Of a stretch of DNA of 64,000 nt, positions 20,637 through 28,551 are shown in pieces. The stretch is from Colwellia sp. 75C3. GTDB lineage: Bacteria > Pseudomonadota > Gammaproteobacteria > Enterobacterales > Alteromonadaceae. Every line of letters starts with the position of its first letter. The first letter of the stretch is position 1. The notes beneath the pieces were generated by a model, which had not been told where the DNA came from, ran no database searches, and saw only the letters and a list, made by a program, of their open reading frames with translations. The stretch is from positions 372,001 to 436,000 of the forward strand of contig NZ_PJAU01000059.1 in the NCBI RefSeq assembly GCF_002836255.1, given 5' to 3'. The position numbers and the translations under genes were made by a program.

Positions 20637-20867
20637 TTAATAATATTTGCTATTAGGTAACAACATACTTGCTACTACGTAAGCTACACCAGTGACTACA
20701 GGTAACATGATCAGTGCGGCAATAGCGGCAATACGTACAGCCCAGCGAGGAAAATCATAATGTTTGGCAATACCAGCACATACACCGGTCAATTTTTTAT
20801 TTACTACGTCTTTACATAATGTTTGACGAACATTTTTAATCGTTGAATATTCTCTGTCGTATCTCAT
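20637..20867 (-). CDS. pspC: Phage shock protein C
   Basis: PspC is an inner-membrane sensor/effector of the phage-shock envelope stress response. The PspC domain is recognisable in KLTGVCAGIAKHYDFPRWAVRIAAI, with the downstream membrane helix ending SMLLPNSKYY. The frame opens earlier, but the ATG at 20867 (MRYDREYS) is preceded by a strong AAGGAG at 5 bases, giving 76 residues, shorter than the 119 of E. coli PspC. No pspB lies between this gene and pspA; the 75-97 bp gap is too short for one. Confidence 0.9.
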   Translation of the reverse strand: MRYDREYSTIKNVRQTLCKDVVNKKLTGVCAGIAKHYDFPRWAVRIAAIAALIMLPVVTGVAYVVASMLLPNSKYY

Positions 20868-20963
20868 GGGAACTCCTTGGTTATACAATTACTTTTACAT
20901 CGGTACTTTTAAAATAGCTGCCCTCGGTTAAACGAGGGACTTACTAAAACATACTTCGATATA

Positions 20964-21626
20964 TTAACCGTTAACTACTTTCTTCTTCATTTCGGCTAAT
21001 TCAGCTTCAACACTGTCGTCTTGTTCAAGCTCAGATATCTGCGCTGATAAATCTTTATTTTCTGTTAAATCATACGATTCAACTTGCGCTTCTAAACGGT
21101 CAATTTTTTGTTGATAACGTTCAAATTTCGCCATGGCTTCATCAATATTATGAATAACGGCTTTTTCTCGCACTTTTAACCGAACTTCAGCTGACTCTTG
21201 ACGAAGCAGTAATGCTTCTTGACGACGTTTAGCTTCATTAAGTTTATCTTGTAAACGCTGAGCATCTTCTTGGATTGCTGATAACAAGTCAGTTAATTGC
21301 GCATTTTCATTATCGAGCTGCGTTAATTCAGCTTGGCATTTCTGTTTTTGTGCTAACGCTGATTTAGCGAGATCTTCGCGACCTTTACTTAAAGCAAGCT
21401 CTGCTTTGTCATGCCAGTGAGCTACGCCTTCATGAGCAGCTTTAACTTTTCTTGCTAAGGTTTTTTGTTCAGCAATATTTTTGGCAGCAGTTGAACGCAC
21501 TTCAACTAATGTTTCTTCCATTTCGCCAATGATCAAACGAATCATTTTTTCTGGATGCTCGGCTTTGTCTAACATGCTGTTTAAGTTTGCATTAACAATG
21601 TCGGTAAAACGGCTGAATAATCCCAT
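20964..21626 (-). CDS. pspA: Phage shock protein A
   Basis: PspA is a peripheral inner-membrane protein of the ESCRT-III/Vipp1 superfamily. It binds stressed membranes and, in E. coli, also inhibits the activator PspF. It has 220 residues and is a nearly continuous coiled coil after the N-terminal amphipathic helix (MGLFSRFTDIVNANLNSMLD). The conserved AEHPEKMIRLIIGEMEE segment lies at about 22-38. It is the second gene of an operon behind a sigma-54 promoter. No pspF is adjacent. Confidence 0.97.
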   Translation of the reverse strand: MGLFSRFTDIVNANLNSMLDKAEHPEKMIRLIIGEMEETLVEVRSTAAKNIAEQKTLARKVKAAHEGVAHWHDKAELALSKGREDLAKSALAQKQKCQAELTQLDNENAQLTDLLSAIQEDAQRLQDKLNEAKRRQEALLLRQESAEVRLKVREKAVIHNIDEAMAKFERYQQKIDRLEAQVESYDLTENKDLSAQISELEQDDSVEAELAEMKKKVVNG

Positions 21627-21640
21627 AATTTATTTCCTAC

Positions 21641-21997
21641 TTAGTTTGATGTTAGTTGTAATGAATTGATGTTTGTTTTGTTTAGTGACAGCTTTGTTTC
21701 TTTTACTTTTGGTTCTGTTACTAACCAAGTCGTCTTATTATTAAGTGAGAAATTGGCAGTAAATGTTTTGATTTCTTTATCAATTGATTGCTGCAATTGC
21801 GTATTAAGTTCACTAATTATTTGCTCTCCTTGGGCAACAACAAAGTTGCTTACGGCTTTTTCAACACTCTCTAAAGGTGCAGCAGTAACACTGGTACTTA
21901 CAGTTAATGCACCTATTAAAGATCCGATAAGTACTAACGCAAGGCTTACATCTTTAATGTTGCTGTTAGTCTGTTTAGTCATGTTAAATATGCTCAT
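21641..21997 (-). CDS. Exported small protein, first gene of the psp operon
   Basis: I do not recognise this 118-residue protein. It has a membrane or signal segment at about residues 17-40 (LALVLIGSLIGALTVSTSVTAA), then a polar region with an amphipathic helix (about 43-75, rich in Glu, Gln and Lys) and a Thr/Lys/Asn-rich tail. AAGGA lies 8 bases before the ATG. The stop is 14 bp before the pspA start, and the sigma-54 promoter is about 80 bp upstream, so it is the promoter-proximal gene of the psp transcript. Confidence 0.75.
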   Translation of the reverse strand: MSIFNMTKQTNSNIKDVSLALVLIGSLIGALTVSTSVTAAPLESVEKAVSNFVVAQGEQIISELNTQLQQSIDKEIKTFTANFSLNNKTTWLVTEPKVKETKLSLNKTNINSLQLTSN

Positions 21998-22075
21998 AAT
22001 AAATTCCTTCTTGTTTTAGTGACTGCTGGTTAGTTTTTGATGCTGTGTTCAACATCGTCTGCTTGAACTTAGTAT

Positions 22076-22092
22076 TACAAGTGTTGTGCCAA
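22076..22092 (-). promoter_or_regulatory. Sigma-54 promoter of the psp operon
   Basis: On the minus strand the sequence reads TTGGCACAACACTTGTA. It has the -24 GG and a -12 GT with the correct 10-bp spacing (consensus TGGCACN5TTGC). I recall that the E. coli pspA promoter also carries TTGT at -12. The transcription start would be near 22065, giving a leader of about 68 nt. Confidence 0.85.
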
Positions 22093-22186
22093 GGTGAATA
22101 AATAAATTAACTAACTGATATATATAGAATATTTATTGCCGTCATCTTTCAATGAAAATATTGTTTTTTAGACCATTTTAACTTTT

Positions 22187-22222
22187 TAGTCAAATTGACT
22201 AACTAAATAGTATATTTGACTA
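22187..22222. promoter_or_regulatory. Tandem 15-bp palindromes, probable activator sites
   Basis: TAGTCAAATTGACTA (22187-22201) is a perfect palindrome. TAGTATATTTGACTA (22208-22222) is an imperfect second copy. Their centres are 21 bp apart, two helical turns. They lie about 130-150 bp upstream of the inferred psp start, the usual place for enhancer-binding activators such as PspF. They could also affect the divergent tetR-family gene. Confidence 0.65.
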
Positions 22223-22284
22223 GGTGGTTTTTATCTGTTGCTTAACTTGTTTATTCGCTATACAAATTAGCTATTGCAATTAAA

Positions 22285-22299
22285 TAGACGATCGGTCTA
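22285..22299. promoter_or_regulatory. AcuR/TetR operator 1
   Basis: TAGACGATCGGTCTA is an inverted repeat with TAGAC/GTCTA arms, placed 10 bp before the start codon of the regulator gene. The same arms recur at 22952-22966 before acuI. This arrangement indicates autoregulation. Confidence 0.75.
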
Positions 22300-22309
22300 A
22301 TATTGAGCT

Positions 22310-22933
22310 ATGAAAATAGATAATGATATAAAACGTAGAGGTAGACCTGCAAAGTCTGGCCGAGATACCACCCAAACCAAAGCTGAACTAATAAGTAGCG
22401 GTGTTGAACACTTTACTCAATTTGGTTTTGCTTCTTCAGGTTTAGATCAGATCTTAAAAAAAGTATCGGTACCTAAGGGCTCTTTCTATTATTATTTTGC
22501 CAATAAAGAAGTCTTTGGTTTAGCGGTAATTTCCCATTACGATGGTTATTTCTGCCGTAAACTTGATTCACATTTGAAAAATGATCAGCTAATGCCGGAG
22601 CAAAGATTGCTGAATTTTGTTGATGATGCAAAAGCGGGTATCGAAAAATATAATTTTAATCGTGGCTGCTTAGTTGGCAACCTAGAACAAGAAATTGCCG
22701 TATTACCCGACAGTCACCGTGAGAAGTTAGTGATGGTGATGCAGGGTTGGCAAAGTAAAATATCTGATCATCTCAATGTGCTTTGCCCAGATGTTACACA
22801 GCAAGAGTGTCAGTCACTCGCTGAGTTCTTTTGGATTGGTTGGGAAGGGGCGGTAAGTCGCTGCAAATTAGTGCAATCTACACAACCGGTTGATCTTTTT
22901 ATAAATCATTTTTTAAAGTTAATCGCTAGATAA
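22310..22933 (+). CDS. acuR: TetR-family regulator, AcuR-like
   Basis: The protein begins with a basic RRGRP arm and a TetR helix-turn-helix (about residues 22-62, SGLDQILKKVSVPKGSFYYY). The C-terminal ligand domain includes NRGCLVGNLEQEIAVLP and FWIGWEGAVSRCKLV. This layout, and its place next to acuI, fit AcuR, the acrylate-responsive repressor of dimethylsulfoniopropionate and acrylate metabolism. NemR-like electrophile sensors are the main alternative. 207 residues. Operator-like palindromes lie before this gene and before acuI, with the same TAGAC-N5-GTCTA design. Confidence 0.8.
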   Translation: MKIDNDIKRRGRPAKSGRDTTQTKAELISSGVEHFTQFGFASSGLDQILKKVSVPKGSFYYYFANKEVFGLAVISHYDGYFCRKLDSHLKNDQLMPEQRLLNFVDDAKAGIEKYNFNRGCLVGNLEQEIAVLPDSHREKLVMVMQGWQSKISDHLNVLCPDVTQQECQSLAEFFWIGWEGAVSRCKLVQSTQPVDLFINHFLKLIAR

Positions 22934-22951
22934 TATTTATTTATTAATTAA

Positions 22952-22966
22952 TAGACGGTCAGTCTA
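22952..22966. promoter_or_regulatory. AcuR/TetR operator 2, before acuI
   Basis: TAGACGGTCAGTCTA has the same arms and flanking bases (AATAGACG and GTCTAWATTG) as operator 1. It lies 14 bp before the acuI start and just upstream of its ribosome-binding site. Confidence 0.75.
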
Positions 22967-22980
22967 TATTGGAGGTTCAT

Positions 22981-23964
22981 ATGTTTAAGTGTTTACTAAT
23001 AGATAAAGATGAAAACGGTTACAGAACATCGATTGCTGAATTACCTGAGGAAAAATTAGCTCAGGGTAATGTTTTAGTGAATGTCCTATATAGCACGTTG
23101 AATTATAAAGATGCGTTAGCTATTACTGGTAAAGCCCCGGTAATAAGAAGTTTCCCGATGATCCCAGGTATAGATTTTAGTGGCATCGTCGAACACAGTG
23201 AAAGTGATGAATTTAAAGTAGGCGATAAAGTGCTACTAAACGGCTTTGGTGTTGGTGAAAAGCATATGGGCGGCTTATCACAAAAAGCAAAAGTAAATAG
23301 TGATTGGTTAATACCTCTACCTGAAAGCATTTCGCCACTGCAGGCAATGTCCATTGGTACTGCCGGTTATACCGCTATGTTGTGTATTTTGGCATTAGAA
23401 AAAAATGGTATTACTCCACAAAGCGGAAAAATTCTTGTTACCGGTGCCACCGGTGGTGTGGGTAGTTTTGCGGTAAAACTGCTTTCCTTAATGGGTTATA
23501 CGGTTGTGGCCTCAACAGGTAGCAGTGATCAACATGACTATTTAACTGATTTAGGCGCGACTGAAATTATTGATAGAACCGAATTATCAGAACCCGGTAA
23601 ACCCTTAATGAAAGAAAAATGGGCTGGCGCAGTCGATTCGATAGGCAGCCATACCTTGGCCAATGTGTGTGCGAGTATCCAATATGGTGGTGCAGTTGCC
23701 GCGTGTGGTCTAGCACAAGGCATGGATTTACCCGCTTCAGTAGCTCCATTCATTTTACGCGGCGTTTCTTTATTAGGTATTGATAGCGTGATGCGCCCTA
23801 GAGCAGATAGAGTGGCAGCATGGAAAAAATTATCGGAAATTTTACCGGAAAAGGAAATGCAATCGATAGCTGAAGTGATTAGCTTAGAGGAATCCATTGA
23901 TATAGCGACTAAGTTACTCAATGGCGATGTCACTGGCCGTGTTGTGGTTGATGTGAATAAATAA
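22981..23964 (+). CDS. acuI: Acrylyl-CoA reductase AcuI/YhdH
   Basis: AcuI is an NADPH-dependent medium-chain reductase that converts acryloyl-CoA to propionyl-CoA, removing the toxic product of DMSP cleavage. Conserved features are the N-terminal STLNYKDALAITGK segment (about 39-52), PGIDFSGIV, and the nucleotide-binding loop TGATGGVGSFAVKLL (about 155-169). There are no zinc ligands. The frame opens at a TTG at 22969. The ATG at 22981 is chosen because TTGGAGG sits 5 bases upstream. 327 residues. No DMSP lyase gene is in the window. Confidence 0.9.
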   Translation: MFKCLLIDKDENGYRTSIAELPEEKLAQGNVLVNVLYSTLNYKDALAITGKAPVIRSFPMIPGIDFSGIVEHSESDEFKVGDKVLLNGFGVGEKHMGGLSQKAKVNSDWLIPLPESISPLQAMSIGTAGYTAMLCILALEKNGITPQSGKILVTGATGGVGSFAVKLLSLMGYTVVASTGSSDQHDYLTDLGATEIIDRTELSEPGKPLMKEKWAGAVDSIGSHTLANVCASIQYGGAVAACGLAQGMDLPASVAPFILRGVSLLGIDSVMRPRADRVAAWKKLSEILPEKEMQSIAEVISLEESIDIATKLLNGDVTGRVVVDVNK

Positions 23965-23973
23965 CTATATAAT

Positions 23974-24040
23974 GGTAAAGCTACATATTAATCTCTTTGG
24001 TAATAAACCGAGTTGTGGTTATGTAGCTTTACCTTATTTT
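23974..24040 (+). terminator. Long-loop hairpin with T tract between acuI and the nitroreductase
   Basis: The perfect 14-bp arms 23974-23987 and 24020-24033 enclose a 32-nt loop. The sequence TTATTTT follows. It may terminate the acuI transcript, or act as an attenuator in the nitroreductase leader 27 bp upstream of that gene's ATG. Confidence 0.65.
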
Positions 24041-24066
24041 ATATATATAACTTAGATGGATTTGCC

Positions 24067-24723
24067 ATGACTCACCCAATTATCGAAGATCTTACCAGTC
24101 GTCACACAGTAAAAAAGTACGACGCTACCCGAAAAATTCCTGCGGCAGACCTGGATATTTTATTTGAAGCAATGCGTCTTTCAGCTTCATCTATTAATTC
24201 ACAGCCATGGAAGTTTATAGTGCTAGAAAGTGATGAAGCGAAAACGCGTATGAGCAAAACATTCGCCAATATGCATCATTATAATCAACCGCATATATTT
24301 GATAGCTCGCAGATTATTTTATTTTCTTACAACCCTAAATATAATCGTGATGATTATGCCAAAGTGGTTGATAAAGGTATTATCGATAAACGTACTGCAC
24401 CAGAAAAACGTGAAGCAGCATTTGGTGGTTTCCTCTTTGCTGAGCTTAATACCAGTAAATCTGGTGATACCAGTACTTGGACCAAAGCACAAACTTACTT
24501 AGCTTTAGGTAATACTCTTCATATACTCGCTAGACTTAAAATTGATTCCACACCAATGGAAGGTATTGATATTGAGCTAGTGAATAAAGAATTTAGCGTT
24601 GAGCTTGATGGTTATCAATGTGATGTAGCATTAGCTATCGGTTATCATCACCCTGAAGCTGATTTTAACGCCAAGTTACCAAAATCTCGCTTAGCCCTTA
24701 ATGATGTTTTAGTGCGTATTTAA
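24067..24723 (+). CDS. NAD(P)H nitroreductase, NfsB-like
   Basis: This is an FMN-dependent nitroreductase-fold enzyme that reduces nitroaromatics or quinones. From the ATG at 24067 it has 218 residues, the NfsB size. It carries the expected N-terminal RHTVKKYDATRKIP segment, the FMN-binding RLSASSINSQPWKFIVL loop (about 37-53), and the TYLALGNTLHILARLKIDSTPMEG segment. An upstream frame start at 24013 would add an unrelated leader and is rejected. It follows acuI, and might share electrophile control with it, but no operator copy precedes it. Confidence 0.88.
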   Translation: MTHPIIEDLTSRHTVKKYDATRKIPAADLDILFEAMRLSASSINSQPWKFIVLESDEAKTRMSKTFANMHHYNQPHIFDSSQIILFSYNPKYNRDDYAKVVDKGIIDKRTAPEKREAAFGGFLFAELNTSKSGDTSTWTKAQTYLALGNTLHILARLKIDSTPMEGIDIELVNKEFSVELDGYQCDVALAIGYHHPEADFNAKLPKSRLALNDVLVRI

Positions 24724-24753
24724 CTTAAATCTAGCTAATAAATAAAATGAGCC

Positions 24754-24805
24754 ATTAACGGCGATGCTGCACCAAGATATTTTTTGATGCTGTATCTTCG
24801 TTAAT
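24754..24805 (+). other. Foldable leader before murB
   Basis: ATTAACG (24754-24760) can pair with CGTTAAT (24799-24805). Within this, AAGATA pairs with TATCTT. The function is unknown; no clear T-run follows. Confidence 0.3.
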
Positions 24806-24877
24806 AGTAGTGAATAATTGGTGTTCAGCCGATTTTTCAGTACAATAATGATTCTTTTATTTTTCATTCTCATGGCT

Positions 24878-25954
24878 ATGCACTCAAACCAAAATTACGC
24901 CCTAAAAAGTAGTAACAGCTTTAATATTAAGGCAAGTTGCTCACGCATCTATTTCCCAAGCTCCCTGGCAGAATTACAGCAGTTACCTGATTTATCAGCG
25001 GAAAGTTTCTATATACTAGGTGATGGTAGTAATACATTGTTTGTAGAAGCTCAAACACCAATTATCATCCAGCCGAAATTTACCGGCATTGAAATTGATG
25101 AACAAGATGATCACTTTGTCGTCACGGCGGGCGCAGCAGAAAATTGGCATGATCTCGTGTGTTTTTGTTTAGCACAAGGTATTTATGGCTTAGAAAATTT
25201 AGCCTTGATTCCTGGCAGTATTGGCGCAGCACCCGTACAAAATATTGGCGCTTACGGTGTTGAATTTGCGGACTATTGTCAAGAAGTACAGTGGTATGAG
25301 TTTGCCAGTAAAACCATGCACTCGCTAACAAAAAAAGCGTGTAACTTTGCCTATCGTGATAGTATTTTTAAGCAAGAACACTATAACAAAGGTCTCATTA
25401 CTCAGGTGACTTTTAATTTCCCAAAAGCATGGCACGCCAATCTTTCCTATGCGGGATTAGACATGCTAGCAAAAGATAGTACTGCTAAGCAGGTGATGAC
25501 CCAAGTTATTAAATTACGTAGTAGCAAGTTGCCAGATCCTAAACAGTTACCTAATGCTGGCAGCTTCTTTAAAAATCCTGTTATTAATAAAGAAGACTTT
25601 ACTCAGTTACAGCAGAAATACCCTAAAATCCCACATTATCCACAGCAAAATGGTGAGATAAAACTGGCCGCTGGTTGGCTAATAGACCAAGCAGGATTAA
25701 AAGGCTTTCGCCATGAATACGTTGGCGTTCATCAACAACAAGCCTTAGTTCTAGTTAATTATGGTAGTGATTTAGGTGCTGATATTATTAGTTTGGCTAA
25801 ATATGTCCAACGAAAAGTATTCGAGAAATTCTTAGTGTCTTTAACGCCAGAAGTACGCATGGTTACGGAGCAAGGCGAAAGATCATTTTCATCGCTGACG
25901 GATACTAATCCCATCGAAAAGACTAATGTTACTGGAGATAATTGCAATGACTAA
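24878..25954 (+). CDS. murB: UDP-N-acetylenolpyruvoylglucosamine reductase
   Basis: MurB is the FAD enzyme that reduces UDP-GlcNAc-enolpyruvate with NADPH to UDP-MurNAc in the cytoplasm. Seen are the FAD-binding [12 protein letters not shown] and [23 protein letters not shown], the YRDSIFK segment, the catalytic serine in NAGSFFKNP, and the final PEVRM. The frame opens at a TTG at 24818 with a hydrophobic extension. Similarity to E. coli MurB begins at [10 protein letters not shown], so I place the start at the ATG 24878 (358 residues), though no strong ribosome-binding site marks it. The 3' end overlaps birA by 8 bp (ATGACTAA). Confidence 0.93.
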   Translation: MHSNQNYALKSSNSFNIKASCSRIYFPSSLAELQQLPDLSAESFYILGDGSNTLFVEAQTPIIIQPKFTGIEIDEQDDHFVVTAGAAENWHDLVCFCLAQGIYGLENLALIPGSIGAAPVQNIGAYGVEFADYCQEVQWYEFASKTMHSLTKKACNFAYRDSIFKQEHYNKGLITQVTFNFPKAWHANLSYAGLDMLAKDSTAKQVMTQVIKLRSSKLPDPKQLPNAGSFFKNPVINKEDFTQLQQKYPKIPHYPQQNGEIKLAAGWLIDQAGLKGFRHEYVGVHQQQALVLVNYGSDLGADIISLAKYVQRKVFEKFLVSLTPEVRMVTEQGERSFSSLTDTNPIEKTNVTGDNCND

Positions 25955-26948
25955 AGCCTTCAAAGAACATTTAGTTAAGTCATTAGCTTCAGGCCAATTT
26001 GTTTCAGGACAATTGCTTGGTGAGCAGCTAGGTATAAGCCGTACTGCTATTGCTAAACATATTAAAGCATTAACTGAAATTGGCTTAGATATCTACAGTG
26101 TCACCGGCAAAGGTTATAAGCTGGCGCAACCAATGTACTTATTAGAGAAAGACAAAATCCTCTGTTTATTAGTTAATGAAGCGAGTAAACAAACTGAAAA
26201 GCAAAGCGACTTGCCGTTGGTTGAAGTGCATAGCTTAATTGACTCGACCAATGACTACTTAATGAGGCGCTTGCCCAATCAAGTATCGCCAGGGCAAGTT
26301 TGTTTAGCAGAATATCAAAGCGCTGGCCGAGGACGTCGTGGTAGGCAGTGGATTTCACCTTTTGGTTCGCAAATTTACTTGTCTATGTACTGGTACTTGG
26401 AGCAAGGTTTATCCGCGGCCATGGGCTTAAGTTTAGTTACCGCATTAGCAGTAAGTGATGCAGTAAAAGCCCATAGTGATATACAAGTTCAGCTGAAATG
26501 GCCGAACGATATTTACCTAGATGGGGTAAAACTTGCGGGTATTTTAATTGATCTCGAAGGACAGGCATTAGAGCCAAGCCACTGTGTCATTGGCATTGGT
26601 TTAAATCTGCATATGCCAGAAGAAGCAGGTAAGTTAATTGAACAAAAATGGACAGATTTACAATCACACAGTAAAGTAAAAATTGATAGAAACGCACTCA
26701 GTGCTCAATTAATCAGTTGCTTACGACAACGACTGCATCAGCACCAGCAAGAAGGTTTAGTGCCTATGTTGGATGAGTGGCATGCGCATGATGCCTTTTT
26801 AAATAAACGAGTAAAATTGATTACTGGTGAGCGAGTAACTCACGGCATATGTCGAGGTGTTAATAACCAAGGTGCTTTGCTGTTAGAGGTAGATGGTCAA
26901 GTTAAGCCCGTTTATGGCGGTGAAGTAAGTCTTAGGATGGACGAATGA
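25947..26948 (+). CDS. birA: Biotin-protein ligase and biotin operon repressor
   Basis: BirA makes biotinoyl-AMP, attaches biotin to the carboxyl carrier protein of acetyl-CoA carboxylase, and represses the biotin operon. The N-terminal winged helix (about 1-62, [19 protein letters not shown]) is present, so it is the bifunctional form. The GRGRRGR biotin/AMP loop lies at 127-133, followed by [19 protein letters not shown]. The ATG at 25947 with GGAG 9 bases upstream is the start; it overlaps the murB stop. 333 residues. Its stop overlaps the coaX start (ATGA). Confidence 0.96.
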   Translation: MTKAFKEHLVKSLASGQFVSGQLLGEQLGISRTAIAKHIKALTEIGLDIYSVTGKGYKLAQPMYLLEKDKILCLLVNEASKQTEKQSDLPLVEVHSLIDSTNDYLMRRLPNQVSPGQVCLAEYQSAGRGRRGRQWISPFGSQIYLSMYWYLEQGLSAAMGLSLVTALAVSDAVKAHSDIQVQLKWPNDIYLDGVKLAGILIDLEGQALEPSHCVIGIGLNLHMPEEAGKLIEQKWTDLQSHSKVKIDRNALSAQLISCLRQRLHQHQQEGLVPMLDEWHAHDAFLNKRVKLITGERVTHGICRGVNNQGALLLEVDGQVKPVYGGEVSLRMDE

Positions 26949-27694
26949 TTTTATTAATAGATATTGGCAATAGCCGAACAAAATACGTACAACTCATTGA
27001 TGGTAAATTATCAGCGACCATACAGCTAAATAATAACGATTTTACTGCTGCATATTTTGAGCGAAACTTCAGTCAAGCTAGCCGAATTATTATCGCCAAT
27101 GTGGCTAAATCGGCATTAGCCAATGAACTTGATAACTGGTGTGTAGCGCAGAAAATCAGTTTCAAACAAGTATATAGTGAACAACAAAAAAATTCGTTGA
27201 TTTCCGCTTATCAAAAACCAACAACCTTAGGCATTGATCGTTGGTTGGCATTATTGGCCACGATAAGACTTTACCCAAAAGAAAACGTTTTAATTATAGA
27301 TGCCGGCACTGCGACCACGGTGGATTTCCTAAAAAATAATGGTCAGCACCAAGGTGGCTGGATATTAGCGGGCGTTAAAGCGCTATTTAACAGTATTTTG
27401 AGCCACAGCACTTTAGTACATGCCGAAAGTAAAACCGTGGCCAATTTAGCCTTTGGAACTAACACGAGCGATAATGTTAATAACGCTTGTTGGGCAGCTA
27501 CTCTGGGTATGATTGAACAAGCGATTGAACAAGCACAGCAATTAGATGACGTTGATCGCATTATCCTAACGGGTGGTGATGGTAAGACGTTAACCAAATT
27601 ATTGGTAGAGCAAACAAGCTCAAATAGCCTGTCGGTAGACAGCATTCAATTTATCGATAACCTTATTTTTTTCGGTCTACAAGAATACGCATAA
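26945..27694 (+). CDS. coaX: Type III pantothenate kinase
   Basis: CoaX phosphorylates pantothenate in the first step of coenzyme A synthesis, and unlike CoaA is not inhibited by CoA. The acetate-kinase-fold motifs are present: LIDIGNSRTK (3-12), LGIDRWLAL (about 98-106), LIIDAGTATTVDF (about 117-129) and GGWILAGV. 249 residues. The start overlaps the birA stop by 4 bp. The murB-birA-coaX order is common in Gammaproteobacteria. Confidence 0.95.
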   Translation: MILLIDIGNSRTKYVQLIDGKLSATIQLNNNDFTAAYFERNFSQASRIIIANVAKSALANELDNWCVAQKISFKQVYSEQQKNSLISAYQKPTTLGIDRWLALLATIRLYPKENVLIIDAGTATTVDFLKNNGQHQGGWILAGVKALFNSILSHSTLVHAESKTVANLAFGTNTSDNVNNACWAATLGMIEQAIEQAQQLDDVDRIILTGGDGKTLTKLLVEQTSSNSLSVDSIQFIDNLIFFGLQEYA

Positions 27695-27771
27695 AACAAG
27701 CTATGATCTTGTCATAGTGAAATGAGCAGTTATCATCTGCTTAATTAAATTAAACACAGTTAGGAATTATT

Positions 27772-28518
27772 ATGAAAGCAGGAATTATTGGCGCAATGGA
27801 GCCAGAAGTTGCCATTTTAAAAGCAAAATTAACCGATGCTAAAAGCACTGAACATGCAGGTTACACTTTTCATCAAGGGCAATTAGATGGCAGTGATGTT
27901 GTTATTGTTCAATCAGGTATCGGTAAAGTTGCAGCTGCACTGGCAACAGCGATATTAATCGATCGTTTTCAGGTTGATTACGTTGTCAATACCGGCTCTG
28001 CTGGCGGTTTTGATGCGGCATTAAAAGTAGGCGATATTGTAGTGAGTTCAGAAGTTCGTTATCACGATGTTGATCTTACGGCATTTGGCTATGAAGTAGG
28101 GCAATTACCCGCTAATCCAGCGGCATTTATGCCACATAGCGATTTAGTTGCAGCTGCCAAAGAAGGTATTGAACAATTAAGTCAAACAGCTGGCAAGAAC
28201 ATTACCGCACCTAGTATCAAGGCGGTAATAGGTTTGATCACCACTGGTGATACCTTCATGACAAAAGAAGAAGATGTTGCTAAAGCCCGTGCTAACTTCC
28301 CAACAATGGCTGCCGTTGAAATGGAAGGCGCTGCTATAGCTCAAGCTTGCTTACAGCTTAAAACTCCGTTTGTTATTATTCGTTCACTTTCTGATATTGC
28401 TGGTAAAGAATCACCACATACGTTTGAAGAGTATTTAGAAACAGCAGCGGTTAACTCATCGCAACTGGTACTGAATATGTTAGAGCAACTTAAAGGCAAA
28501 ACACTTAGCGTTGCTTAA
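27772..28518 (+). CDS. mtnN: MTA/SAH nucleosidase
   Basis: MtnN (Pfs) hydrolyses 5'-methylthioadenosine and S-adenosylhomocysteine, freeing adenine and feeding methionine salvage and AI-2 formation. It begins MKAGIIGAMEPEVAIL. The purine-binding VNTGSAGGFD and the catalytic-region AVEMEGAAIAQ and IIRSLSDIAG segments are present. 248 residues, against 232 in E. coli. The CbiB-like gene follows 33 bp later and is probably co-transcribed. Confidence 0.97.
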   Translation: MKAGIIGAMEPEVAILKAKLTDAKSTEHAGYTFHQGQLDGSDVVIVQSGIGKVAAALATAILIDRFQVDYVVNTGSAGGFDAALKVGDIVVSSEVRYHDVDLTAFGYEVGQLPANPAAFMPHSDLVAAAKEGIEQLSQTAGKNITAPSIKAVIGLITTGDTFMTKEEDVAKARANFPTMAAVEMEGAAIAQACLQLKTPFVIIRSLSDIAGKESPHTFEEYLETAAVNSSQLVLNMLEQLKGKTLSVA

Positions 28519-28551
28519 GTCTTTAGAACAAAAAATGAAAAGGGATAATCA

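Noticed and set aside
20868..20963. A hidden pspB between pspA and pspC
   Set aside because: The gap is under 100 bp and has stops in the sense frames; PspB needs about 70 codons.
24013..24066. N-terminal extension of the nitroreductase
   Set aside because: It overlaps the hairpin arm and encodes sequence unlike the family; the ATG at 24067 gives the normal NfsB length.
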